A DNA stretch of 64,000 bases, taken from positions 2,728,001 to 2,792,000 of the forward strand of contig NZ_CP025118.1 in the NCBI RefSeq assembly GCF_002831665.1, read 5' to 3'. The DNA is from Lacinutrix sp. Bg11-31. GTDB taxonomy: Bacteria; Bacteroidota; Bacteroidia; Flavobacteriales; Flavobacteriaceae. The notes under the pieces were generated by a model. The model was not told the DNA's origin. It worked only from the letters and a program-made list of their open reading frames with translations, and did not search any database. Positions 27,729 to 36,044 of this stretch are shown here, piece after piece. How positions within the stretch are numbered: the first letter of the stretch is position 1; the number at the start of each line of letters is the position of its first letter. Made by a program: the position numbers and the translations under genes.

Positions 27729-30080
27729 TTATAACTCCAAACCATCAGGAGTCTCTTCCGTTGGTGTATCATTATCACCATCTGGATTATCTTCTTGATA
27801 TTTATCGCAATCAACCTCTATAGATAAGTCTTTAGGTTTCTCGAAGTCTTTTTTAGATACTTTTAAAGTTTCATCTTCGTAGCAACTTTTCATGTACATT
27901 CCCCATATAGGTAATGCCATTGCTGCTCCTTGACCATAAGTTATACTCTTAAAGTGTGCTGCTCTATCTTCTGCTCCAACCCAAACACCAGTAACAAGGT
28001 TTGGTACCATTCCCATAAACCATCCATCACTCTGGTTTTGTGTGGTTCCTGTTTTTCCTGCAATTGGATTGTTTAGTTCATATGGGTAACCTGTAATAAT
28101 TTCTTTATAAACGGTTTGATTTCCTCTCCATTTCCCTCGTAGTCTACTTCCTGAACCAGATTGTACAACACCTTCCATTAATTTAACGGTAACATAAGCA
28201 GATTCTGCACTTAATACATCTTTAGTTTCTGGAGTAAATTGATATAAAACAGTTCCGTTTTTGTCTTCTATGCGCTCAATCATTACTGGTTTAGTATACA
28301 CACCTTGATTTGCAAAAGCAGAATATGCACCAACCATTTCGTAAACACTAATATCTGGTGTTCCTAACGCAATAGAAGGCACTTCTGGTATTTCTGAAGT
28401 AATACCTAAACGTCTTGCTAAATCTGCTACTGGCTGTGGTCCAACCTTATCCATTAATCGCGCTGTAACAGTATTAACAGAATTTGCTAATGCATCTTTA
28501 AGTGTTTTTTCTCCACCATAACCACCTCCATCGTTTTCTGGCGACCAAGGTTCTGGGTTACCATATTTATTAGCTTCAATTGTTATTTGAGATAATGGCA
28601 ATTTATCGCAAGGAGACATGTGTAATTGGTCTATTGCAGTAGCGTAAACAAAGGGCTTAAAAGTAGAACCAACTTGTCGTTTACCTTGTTTTACCATATC
28701 GTATTGAAAGTGTCTATAATTCATACCACCAACCCAAGCTTTTACATGTCCAGTTTGTGGATCCATACTCATCATTCCTGTACGTAAGAAAGATTTATAA
28801 TAACGCATAGAATCTATAGGTTTCATAATAGTATCTACTTCACTAGCCTTACCATCAACCCATTTAAAAACTGTCATTTTTGTAGGCTTCTCAAATGATG
28901 CTTCTATTTCTTTATTATTCTTTCCTTCTTTTTTAAGTATTCTCCAACGTTCACCACGTCTCATAGCGTTTTTCATTAGATTATCAATTTCAGAATCATC
29001 TAAATCTAAAAAAGGTGCAGTTTTATTCCTTTTAGGTGTATTTTGATTAAAAAACTCTGCCTGTAACCTTGGCATATGCCTACCAACAGCTAACTCAGCA
29101 TATTTCTGCATGCGTGAATCTATGGTTACAAATACTTTTAAACCATCACTATTAATATTGAACTTTGTGCCATCTGGCTTTTTATTTGCTTTATCACTTG
29201 TCCAATTTTTCATCCAACTTCTTAAGTACTCTCTAAAATAGGTAGCTGTACCATCTCTGTGTGATTGTGGAGAATAACGTAAATCTAATTCTGTTTTTTG
29301 AAGTGAATCTTTCTCTGTTTCTGTTATATAGTTGTATTTATACATTTGTGATAACACAACATTTCTTCTGTTTTTTACTCCAACTGGATTTCTTCTTGGA
29401 TTGTATAATGAAGAATTTTTAAACATCCCAACCAACATCGCAGCTTCTTTAATACTTAACTCATTTGGTTCTCTATCAAAATAAATGTTTGAAGCCGAAC
29501 GAATACCATCTCCATTATTTCCAAAATCGTAAATATTGAAATATTGAGTGATAATTTCTTCTTTGGTATACTGACGTTCTAATTTTGTCGTTATTACCCA
29601 CTCTTGGGTTTTTTGAATAATTCTTTCGATAATGTTTTTTGATGCTACACCTACAAACAATTGTCTAGATAATTGTTGAGAAACAGTACTTGCTCCTCCT
29701 TTGGAGCCAAGATAAACAATAGCTCTTAATGTTCCTCTAGCATCGATACCAGAATGTTCGTGAAAACGTGCATCTTCAGTTGCTATCAAAGCATCAACTA
29801 AGCTTTTCGATAAATCTTCATATTTTACTGGTGTTCTATTATCATCGAAATAGAATTTACCTAATGTCTTACCATCACTAGAAACAATTTCTGTTGCTAA
29901 ATTAGTTTCAGGGTTTTCTAATTGTGTGTGATCTGGTAACTCACCAAAGACACTCCAAGATGCTAATAAAAATAATAATGCGACAGCAAGAATTCCGCCT
30001 AAAAAAATCATCCAAAACCAACGAACGTATTTTTCGAAGCCTTGATGATCCTGTGTTTGTTTTGTTTTTGTCTTTGCCAT
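27729..30080 (-). CDS. Penicillin-binding protein 1A-type bifunctional transglycosylase/transpeptidase
   Basis: 783 residues. A short cytoplasmic segment and membrane anchor (about 20-47) precede a GT51 glycosyltransferase domain (EDARFHEHSGID; GGASTVSQQLSRQL) and a transpeptidase domain with S472-T-F-K475 (QVGSTFKPF), SVN as the SxN motif and K676-T677-G678. The acidic C-terminal tail (EEDNPDGDN..., last 25 residues) is low complexity. It polymerises and crosslinks peptidoglycan. It is the last gene of a ricT-gldH-PBP1A run on the minus strand (81 bases after gldH), an order I know from other flavobacteria. The family is firm; the 1A designation follows domain layout. Confidence 0.94.
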   Translation of the reverse strand: MAKTKTKQTQDHQGFEKYVRWFWMIFLGGILAVALLFLLASWSVFGELPDHTQLENPETNLATEIVSSDGKTLGKFYFDDNRTPVKYEDLSKSLVDALIATEDARFHEHSGIDARGTLRAIVYLGSKGGASTVSQQLSRQLFVGVASKNIIERIIQKTQEWVITTKLERQYTKEEIITQYFNIYDFGNNGDGIRSASNIYFDREPNELSIKEAAMLVGMFKNSSLYNPRRNPVGVKNRRNVVLSQMYKYNYITETEKDSLQKTELDLRYSPQSHRDGTATYFREYLRSWMKNWTSDKANKKPDGTKFNINSDGLKVFVTIDSRMQKYAELAVGRHMPRLQAEFFNQNTPKRNKTAPFLDLDDSEIDNLMKNAMRRGERWRILKKEGKNNKEIEASFEKPTKMTVFKWVDGKASEVDTIMKPIDSMRYYKSFLRTGMMSMDPQTGHVKAWVGGMNYRHFQYDMVKQGKRQVGSTFKPFVYATAIDQLHMSPCDKLPLSQITIEANKYGNPEPWSPENDGGGYGGEKTLKDALANSVNTVTARLMDKVGPQPVADLARRLGITSEIPEVPSIALGTPDISVYEMVGAYSAFANQGVYTKPVMIERIEDKNGTVLYQFTPETKDVLSAESAYVTVKLMEGVVQSGSGSRLRGKWRGNQTVYKEIITGYPYELNNPIAGKTGTTQNQSDGWFMGMVPNLVTGVWVGAEDRAAHFKSITYGQGAAMALPIWGMYMKSCYEDETLKVSKKDFEKPKDLSIEVDCDKYQEDNPDGDNDTPTEETPDGLEL

Positions 30081-30161
30081 TTAAATAAGTGCCTAAAGTA
30101 TTTAAAGTTATAATGTGCTTGATTACGTTTAGTCTAAAATAAAACGTTAGAAGCCTTTGTT

Positions 30162-30647
30162 TTATTCTGTTTTTTCTATTCTAAAGCCAATATCTGTAAC
30201 GCCTTCCAAATTAGCAATACCATTAACCTCTCCATTTTCACGCATAGCGTGCTTTATGTTTACTGTGTACTCTCCACTTTCGCTAAATACAACACCTTCT
30301 TTATACCACAATTTATTCTCTTTAACACTAGATAGTCCTGTACCTAAAAACTCACCATTTGGCTTTGCCATTTTGTATTCTAATGTGTCTACAATTCTTT
30401 TTCCGTGAGGGAAATTCATTTCAACAATTAAAAAAAGATTATTGAATTTATAGGCATTAGTATTACGCAAATTAACAAACAGATTGTAGGCTTTGGTTGA
30501 GTCTGGTGGACTAACTTTAAAGCTTATAGTTTTATCTTTATTCCATACTTCTGGAACAGTTTCATAATTATCGAAAACACTTTTAGAGTCACAAGACACT
30601 AGAATTAAACTTAATAATAAAAAACAATAAAACAATTTACTTTGCAT
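30162..30647 (-). CDS. gldH: Gliding motility lipoprotein GldH
   Basis: A 161-residue lipoprotein with lipobox LILVSC (mature Cys at about residue 18 from this start). The frame is open further upstream to 30755, but that stretch overlaps the ricT C-terminal coding region in another frame; the ATG at 30647 (MQSKLFYCFLLLSLILVSC) gives a proper signal, with ATGs at 30650 and 30656 as alternatives. GldH is required for gliding motility and stable T9SS machinery in flavobacteria. The start overlaps the ricT stop by a few bases, so translation is probably coupled. The call rests on the lipoprotein form, the length, the conserved 'FPxGxxxxDTLEYxMAxPxG' region and this ricT-gldH-PBP1A order. Confidence 0.88.
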   Translation of the reverse strand: MQSKLFYCFLLLSLILVSCDSKSVFDNYETVPEVWNKDKTISFKVSPPDSTKAYNLFVNLRNTNAYKFNNLFLIVEMNFPHGKRIVDTLEYKMAKPNGEFLGTGLSSVKENKLWYKEGVVFSESGEYTVNIKHAMRENGEVNGIANLEGVTDIGFRIEKTE

Positions 30648-31944
30648 CATTTGCATTGTTTTGAGGCTTGTTTTGAGACTTATCTTGAGGTCTTGGCCTT
30701 GGTTTTTGTCTCGGTTTAGGTTTAGGTTTAGGTTTAGGCTTATTTTGTTGCCCACTCTGTTGAGTGTTTTCAGGCTTTTTATTTGTATTGTTATTTGAAG
30801 CGGGTTTCTTATTACGATTACGATTCTTATTGTTGTTACGTTTTTTATTGCCTTTTGGACTATCGAAACGTGTTAAACTATCTTGACCAACAACGTTTTC
30901 GAATTCAACTTTCACCTCTTCTACTAGCTCTAAAGCATATTCTTCAAGGCTAGCAATTTTTTCTTTACTCTTGTTTAATTCAATAATTTCCCTAGCTTGG
31001 TCTGTAGTAATTTTGTGCCAGTTCATCCACTCACCTTCATATGCATACCACATATGTCCTTGAAAAATATCTGTTTTCTGGCAAACTGCAGTTCCTTTTT
31101 GCGTGTATAGTTTGGTGTCTGTTTTTGGGAATGCTTTTAAAGCATCTTGATAAGAATCTAACTCGTAATTTAAACAGCATTTTAACTTACCGCATTGTCC
31201 TGCTAACTTTTGTGGATTTAAAGATAGTTGTTGGTAACGTGCAGCACTTGTACTTACAGATCTAAAATCTGTTAACCAAGTAGAACAACATAACTCGCGA
31301 CCACAAGAACCTATACCACCAAGTCTTGATGCTTCTTGTCTAAAGCCAACTTGTTTCATTTCTATTCGCGTTCTAAATTCGCGAGCAAATACTTTAATTA
31401 AATCTCTAAAATCTACGCGCTCTTCGGCTGTGTAATAAAACGTTGCTTTACTTGCATCACCTTGAAATTCAATATCAGAAATCTTCATATGAAGCTTTAA
31501 GTCGATAGCGTATTGCCTTGCACGAACCTTCATTGGTTCTTCTTTATCGCGTGCTTCGCTCCAAATATCTATATCTTTTTGAGATGCTTTTCTGTATATT
31601 TTTAAAACGTCTTCTGGTTTTTCGTTAATTTTTTTGCGTTTCATTTGTACGCGAACTAACTCACCTGTTAAGGTTGCCATACCAATATCGTGACCAGATT
31701 GTGCTTGTGTAGCAACAATATCTCCTATTGCTAACGTTAAATTTTCTGTGTTTTTATAGTAGTGTTTTCTTCCGTTTTTAAAACGAACCTCAACAAAATC
31801 GAAAGGTTTTTCTCCGTTTGGTAAAGACATATTTGCTAACCAATCGAAAACGGTTAACTTATTACAACTGTCTGTACCACAAGTACCATTATTTTTGCAG
31901 CCTTTTGGTGAGCCGTCTTTAGTTGTGCAACTAGCGCAAGCCAT
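30637..31944 (-). CDS. PSP1-domain regulatory complex subunit RicT (YaaT) family protein
   Basis: 435 residues. The N-terminus carries a Cys cluster (MACASCTTKDGSPKGCKN NG TCGTDSCNKL, with five Cys in the first 27 residues); the central PSP1 domain has the signatures GIGSCGRELCCSTWL and QCGKLKCCLNYE with further conserved Cys. The C-terminal 90 residues are a Lys/Asn/Pro/Gln-rich disordered tail (KPKPKPKPKP...). RicT in Firmicutes acts with RicA/RicF in RNA processing and binds iron-sulfur clusters; the function in flavobacteria is less well known. Its stop codon lies inside the start region of gldH. The long basic tail is notable but common in this lineage. Confidence 0.88.
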   Translation of the reverse strand: MACASCTTKDGSPKGCKNNGTCGTDSCNKLTVFDWLANMSLPNGEKPFDFVEVRFKNGRKHYYKNTENLTLAIGDIVATQAQSGHDIGMATLTGELVRVQMKRKKINEKPEDVLKIYRKASQKDIDIWSEARDKEEPMKVRARQYAIDLKLHMKISDIEFQGDASKATFYYTAEERVDFRDLIKVFAREFRTRIEMKQVGFRQEASRLGGIGSCGRELCCSTWLTDFRSVSTSAARYQQLSLNPQKLAGQCGKLKCCLNYELDSYQDALKAFPKTDTKLYTQKGTAVCQKTDIFQGHMWYAYEGEWMNWHKITTDQAREIIELNKSKEKIASLEEYALELVEEVKVEFENVVGQDSLTRFDSPKGNKKRNNNKNRNRNKKPASNNNTNKKPENTQQSGQQNKPKPKPKPKPRQKPRPRPQDKSQNKPQNNANDAK

Positions 31945-32274
31945 ATGTGTAGATATATTGATTCTGAATGCTTTATCCGGTTTAAATAACTAGATTAAGC
32001 ATCAGAAGACGATTAATATTATTTTATTTTTTGCTTAAGTATTGTGCTTTTTAGCTTAAAATAAAATCTAACGGTAAAGATAAGATTATTATTATGACTT
32101 TGAAATATAAAAAAAGCTAAGAAATAAACCCTTCCAAATTCAGCTAAAAAAATATAAATCCATTTTCCCTTGAAAAAGGGAAGATGGATTTACTCGGAAG
32201 TGATTTAACTTATAAATAGCTTTTATAAAAAAAGCAATTGTGAAATAGACTCAATACAGACGCTAAAAATTGAA
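31945..32274. other. 330-bp intergenic region with one long hairpin
   Basis: AT-rich spacer between ricT and trhO, both on the minus strand. It must hold the 3' end of trhO's upstream neighbour region and the ricT promoter. The only structure seen is the 14-bp hairpin at 32156-32191. No gene or tRNA is visible. Confidence 0.6.
32156..32191. repeat. 14-bp stem inverted repeat
   Basis: AAATCCATTTTCCC and GGGAAGATGGATTT pair over 14 bp with one G-T wobble around an 8-base loop (TTGAAAAA). A T-rich run follows on the minus strand, so it may act as a terminator for trhO-distal readthrough or be a dispersed repeat. Confidence 0.7.
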
Positions 32275-33342
32275 TTAATCTTTCTTAAATGTCTCAAAAA
32301 TATTTCGTAAATCCTTTTTATACGGCAAATGATCTGCTCTACCTTTTTTAAAGATGTCGTTACTATTCCCTTGTCCTTTTCTTAATTCTTTTTGAGCTTC
32401 AAATGGTAAAGCATGGATTTCTTGACATGTGGTTGAACAGCAGTTATTCATTTCTTCTTTACAAGCATCGCATTGAAGAAAAAGTAAATGACAAGCATCG
32501 TTAGCACAGTTTGTATGTATATCGAAAGCATCTCCACATTGATGACATTTTGCAATTACATCCTCACTAATTTTTTCGGCACGTCTATCGTCGAAAACAA
32601 AATTTTTACCAATAAATTTATTGTCTATCCCTTCAGCATTTACTTGCCTTGTGTATTCTATAATTCCACCTTCTAATTGGTATACGTTTTTAAAACCTTT
32701 GTGTTTGTAATATGCACTAGCTTTTTCGCAACGAATTCCACCTGTGCAATACATTAAAAGATTTTTTTCTTCTTTATGTTCGCGTAAATCGGCTTCAATA
32801 ATATCTAAACTTTCTCGAAACGTATCTACATCTGGCGTAACTGCTCCATCAAAATGACCAATTTCACTTTCATAATGATTTCGCATATCTACACAAACCG
32901 TATTAGGGTTTGCAAGCATAGCATTAAAATCTTTAGCAGAAAGATGTACTCCTTTGTTTGTAACATCGAAGGTCTCATCATTTAAACCATCGGCAACAAT
33001 TTTGTCTCTTACTTTTACTTTTAGCTTTAAAAAAGACATGTTATCTTGTTCAACTGCTATATTTAAACGGATTCCATTTAAAAAGTCTATGCTATCTAAG
33101 TGATTTTTAAACGCTTCAAAACTATCTGCAGGTAGAGATAATTGTGCATTTACTCCTTCCTGAGCTACGTAAATACGTCCTAAAACGTCTAAACTGTCCC
33201 ATTTAATAAATAAATTGTCGCGTAATTGTTGTGTGTTGCCAATTTGAGCGTAAACGTAAAACGATAATGTTAAACGGTCTTTTCCAGCTTTTTCTATAAG
33301 CTCTGCTCTTTCTTTGGCGCTTAATTTGTTGTACAGTTGCAT
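32275..33342 (-). CDS. trhO: tRNA uridine(34) hydroxylase TrhO (rhodanese-related, YceA family)
   Basis: 355 residues. An N-terminal UPF0176 acylphosphatase-like domain (about 1-115) precedes a rhodanese domain with the family loop CTGGIRC (C199 is the likely active Cys; LLMYCTGGIRCEKAS) and a C-terminal zinc-ribbon-like Cys-rich part (CHQCGDAFDIHTNC...CDACKEEMNNCCSTTC). The family hydroxylates U34 of certain tRNAs in an oxygen-dependent reaction, the first step to 5-methoxyuridine/cmo5U-type modifications. Length and motifs are standard. It is a single gene, not clearly in an operon. Confidence 0.93.
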   Translation of the reverse strand: MQLYNKLSAKERAELIEKAGKDRLTLSFYVYAQIGNTQQLRDNLFIKWDSLDVLGRIYVAQEGVNAQLSLPADSFEAFKNHLDSIDFLNGIRLNIAVEQDNMSFLKLKVKVRDKIVADGLNDETFDVTNKGVHLSAKDFNAMLANPNTVCVDMRNHYESEIGHFDGAVTPDVDTFRESLDIIEADLREHKEEKNLLMYCTGGIRCEKASAYYKHKGFKNVYQLEGGIIEYTRQVNAEGIDNKFIGKNFVFDDRRAEKISEDVIAKCHQCGDAFDIHTNCANDACHLLFLQCDACKEEMNNCCSTTCQEIHALPFEAQKELRKGQGNSNDIFKKGRADHLPYKKDLRNIFETFKKD

Positions 33343-33499
33343 GCTATACTAAGTTTTTAAGGTTAAAGAATTCCTATTTAACTTCCAAAAAGGAAGTGTT
33401 TTAGGGTTATAACTACAAAGGTATTATTTTAAATTAAAGTGGCAAGGACCAAAATAATACTTCTAGTAAATAATTGTTACAATTGGGTTGTTTAATAAG

Positions 33500-33520
33500 A
33501 TCCCAATCTAAAATTGGGAT
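33500..33520. repeat. Short hairpin ATCCCAAT-CTAAA-ATTGGGAT
   Basis: A perfect 8-bp inverted repeat in the gap between trhO and the 33559 terminator. There is no T-run after it on either strand. Part of a 570-bp stretch (33343-33913) that otherwise holds only the features listed here. Confidence 0.6.
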
Positions 33521-33556
33521 GATTTATCTTTTACGCGATGCTTTAAAATATAAATC

Positions 33557-33590
33557 AAAAAAAGTCCTTTGCGCTCTGCAAAGGACTTTT
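33557..33590 (-). terminator. Strong intrinsic terminator
   Basis: AAAAGTCCTTTGC and GCAAAGGACTTTT pair perfectly over 13 bp around a 5-base loop. On the minus strand the stem is followed by TTTTTTTGATTT, a clear U-tract. It lies about 50 bases downstream of the small open frame at 33639-33731 and about 215 bases upstream of trhO, which argues for an independent minus-strand transcript here. Confidence 0.85.
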
Positions 33591-33638
33591 AATAGACTAA
33601 CTCGTTATTAATTTTTTATTTCTAAAAAAATAAACGAG

Positions 33639-33731
33639 CTAACCTCCATCGGCTTTACAGCTACTGTTTACTAAAACAGAGACTGAAACACCTAATGCAT
33701 TTGATGTTAATACTTTTTTTAAATATTTCAT
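33639..33731 (-). CDS. Candidate 30-residue hydrophobic peptide with Cys-containing tail
   Basis: An ATG-initiated 30-codon frame encoding MKYLKKVLTSNALGVSVSVL then VNSSCKADGG. The layout is a Lys-rich start, a moderately hydrophobic stretch and a Cys in a lipobox-like VNSSC, ending in Gly-Gly. It could be a tiny lipoprotein, a signalling or bacteriocin-like peptide, or chance. Support: its own strong terminator 50 bases downstream and no other gene in the 570-bp trhO-recA gap. There is no recognised homologue; the Bacteroidota 'smalltalk'-type short proteins have a similar size and layout but a different sequence. Confidence 0.45.
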   Translation of the reverse strand: MKYLKKVLTSNALGVSVSVLVNSSCKADGG

Positions 33732-33913
33732 GTTGTTACACTTTTAAAATTAAACATGAACTCTTAAAAAATGCGGTTAATTTTTCTTTTTCATAGCTAA
33801 AACTTTCCCACCTTTATTAGTAGATGCAGAAATGTTTAAAAGGTTGCGTGAGAAATCAAAAAAAAGATTAAAAAAGTAGTATTTTAGCACGACTAACAGT
33901 AAAAAAAGATACT

Positions 33914-34927
33914 ATGAGCAGTGAAAAAGAAGCGAAACTAAAGGCATTAAAGCTGACTTTAGATAAATTAGACAAAGCATACGGAAAAGGAACAGTAATG
34001 AAAATGAGTGACGCTGCAATTGTAGATATTGAGGCTATACCTTCTGGTTCGTTAGGTTTGGATATTGCTTTAGGAGTTGGTGGTTACCCAAGAGGACGAG
34101 TTATTGAAATATATGGACCAGAATCTTCTGGTAAAACAACTTTAACATTACATGCTATTGCCGAAGCCCAAAAAGCAGGAGGTATTGCAGCATTTATTGA
34201 TGCAGAACATGCTTTCGATCGTTTTTATGCAGAAAAACTTGGTGTAGATATAGATAATTTAATTATTTCCCAACCAGATAACGGTGAACAAGCTTTAGAA
34301 ATTACAGATAATTTAATTAGATCTGGTGCTATTGATATTGTAGTAATAGATTCTGTAGCTGCATTGACACCAAAAAGTGAAATTGAAGGTGAAATGGGTG
34401 ACAGTAAAATGGGACTTCATGCACGTTTAATGTCGCAAGCACTAAGAAAGTTAACCGGTTCTATTAGTAAAACAAATTGTACGGTGATTTTTATTAACCA
34501 ATTACGTGAAAAAATTGGGGTAATGTTTGGAAATCCAGAAACTACAACTGGTGGTAATGCATTAAAATTTTATGCTTCTGTACGTTTAGATATTAGACGC
34601 TCTACTCAAATAAAAAACACAGATGGCGCTGTTCTTGGTAACAAAACAAGAGTTAAAGTGGTTAAAAACAAAGTCGCTCCTCCTTTTAAATTGGCCGAAT
34701 TCGATATTATGTATGGAGAAGGTATTAGTAAAGTAGGTGAAATTTTAGATGTAGCTGTAGAAAAAGAAATTGTTAAAAAAGCTGGTTCTTGGTTTAGTTA
34801 TGGAGATACTAAATTAGGGCAAGGTCGAGATGCTGTAAAAGCAATAATAAAAGACAATCCAGAACTTTTTGAGGAACTTGAACAAAAAATAAAACAAGCG
34901 ATTAAAGAGGATATGGAATCTAAATAA
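33914..34927 (+). CDS. recA: Recombinase RecA
   Basis: 337 residues, full length. Walker A is GPESSGKTT (68-76), with the RecA signature [14 protein letters not shown] and DNA-binding loops L1/L2 (including TGGNALKF) intact. It performs ATP-dependent homologous strand exchange and activates the SOS repressor where one is present. The start [13 protein letters not shown] fits the family. It ends in a strong terminator. The C-terminal tail is short and acidic as usual. Confidence 0.98.
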   Translation: MSSEKEAKLKALKLTLDKLDKAYGKGTVMKMSDAAIVDIEAIPSGSLGLDIALGVGGYPRGRVIEIYGPESSGKTTLTLHAIAEAQKAGGIAAFIDAEHAFDRFYAEKLGVDIDNLIISQPDNGEQALEITDNLIRSGAIDIVVIDSVAALTPKSEIEGEMGDSKMGLHARLMSQALRKLTGSISKTNCTVIFINQLREKIGVMFGNPETTTGGNALKFYASVRLDIRRSTQIKNTDGAVLGNKTRVKVVKNKVAPPFKLAEFDIMYGEGISKVGEILDVAVEKEIVKKAGSWFSYGDTKLGQGRDAVKAIIKDNPELFEELEQKIKQAIKEDMESK

Positions 34928-34955
34928 TGACCTCTCTAATTTTGCTATAAATTAT

Positions 34956-34981
34956 AAATCCCGATTTTTTTCGGGATTTTT
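34956..34981 (+). terminator. recA terminator
   Basis: AAATCCCGA-TTTTTT-TCGGGATTTTTTATTTTT: 9-bp stem and U-tract, 29 bases past the recA stop. Confidence 0.9.
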
Positions 34982-35055
34982 TATTTTTAGACGCAACCTT
35001 TTAATCATTTTTGCATCTATAAGGAAATACACGTATTAGAACACAAAATTTAAAA

Positions 35056-35472
35056 ATGAAAAAAACATTAATATTCTTATTATTAATTTCTGTACTTTCT
35101 TGCTCTGTCAGTGATGATACTCCTCGTTCTTATACTGAATTTCTACCTATTGAAAGTGTTAGTATGCCTGATGAGTTTATAAAAAATCAAACTTATACTA
35201 TTTATTTAACATATAACAAACCTACCTCTTGTCATCTTTTTAAAGATATTTATTATGTTGTTAATGCAAATCAAAGTACAGTTGCAATTGTGAGCGACGT
35301 ATATCCTGCTAGTAGTGATTGCCAAGAAACAATAACAGAAGAAGAAACATCATTTAATTTTAGACCAACAGAATTGGGCTCATATGTTTTTAAGTTTTGG
35401 CAAGGTATAAATACTGAAAGTGCTACAAATGAAGACGTTTACTTAACAATTGAAGTACCTGTAACAGAATAA
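35056..35472 (+). CDS. Hypothetical lipoprotein
   Basis: 138 residues with a type II signal peptide, MKKTLIFLLLISVLSC, and lipidated Cys at residue 16. The mature part has two Cys (SCHLF, SDCQE) and a pattern of beta strands suggesting one Ig-like domain. I recognise no family. It starts 75 bases after the recA terminator and ends 26 bases before the sigma-factor gene, so it is probably the first gene of that operon. It may be part of an envelope-sensing module with the next two genes; this is inference from position only. Confidence 0.75.
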   Translation: MKKTLIFLLLISVLSCSVSDDTPRSYTEFLPIESVSMPDEFIKNQTYTIYLTYNKPTSCHLFKDIYYVVNANQSTVAIVSDVYPASSDCQETITEEETSFNFRPTELGSYVFKFWQGINTESATNEDVYLTIEVPVTE

Positions 35473-35498
35473 ATTATTAACTAACACTTGAATTAAAT

Positions 35499-36044
35499 TT
35501 GAGCTTAGACCAACTCATACATAATTGTAAGATTAATGATACCAAAGCACAAAGTGAACTATATAAGCTCTTTTCAAGCAAATTGTTTTCTGTATGCTTG
35601 AAGTATTCACGAAACTATGCCGAAGCAGAAGATAATTTGCAAGATGCATTTATAACTATTTTTAAAAAAATAGGACAGTATAAAAATAAAGGTTCTTTTG
35701 AAGGCTGGTTAAAACGAGTTACTATAAATACCGCATTGCAGTGTTATAGAACACAAGGTGTTTTTGATATTGTAAACGAAGATTTAATTAAAGATGAAGC
35801 TATTATAGTAGAGGATGAAGATGATATTTCGATAGATTACCTATTACAAATAATTCAAGAATTACCAGATCGTTACCGTTTGGTTTTTAACCTTTATGTA
35901 ATGGATGGTTATTCACATAGAGATATAGCCGAAATGCTTAAAATAACAACAGGTACATCAAAGTCTAATCTCGCAAGAGCTAGACATACTTTAAAAGATA
36001 AAATAACTGAATATAAAATGGAATTAAATTCCCAATCATTATAA
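35499..36044 (+). CDS. ECF-type RNA polymerase sigma factor (sigma-70 family)
   Basis: 181 residues. Region 2 (YKLFSSKLFSVCLKYSRNYAEAEDNLQDAFITIFKKI) and region 4 (LPDRYRLVFNLYVMDGYSHRDIAEML) are clear, with no region 1 or 3, as in extracytoplasmic-function sigma factors. The start is a TTG; there is no in-frame ATG before region 2, and the resulting MSLDQLIHNCKINDTKAQ fits the family. The stop codon overlaps the ATG of the next gene (TAATG), so the sigma factor and the membrane protein downstream are translationally coupled. The target genes are unknown. Confidence 0.95.
   Translation: MSLDQLIHNCKINDTKAQSELYKLFSSKLFSVCLKYSRNYAEAEDNLQDAFITIFKKIGQYKNKGSFEGWLKRVTINTALQCYRTQGVFDIVNEDLIKDEAIIVEDEDDISIDYLLQIIQELPDRYRLVFNLYVMDGYSHRDIAEMLKITTGTSKSNLARARHTLKDKITEYKMELNSQSL

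Noticed and set aside
33343..33638. Possible second gene between trhO and the small peptide gene
   Set aside because: Only short hairpins and AT-rich sequence are present; no frame of useful length with a start and domain.
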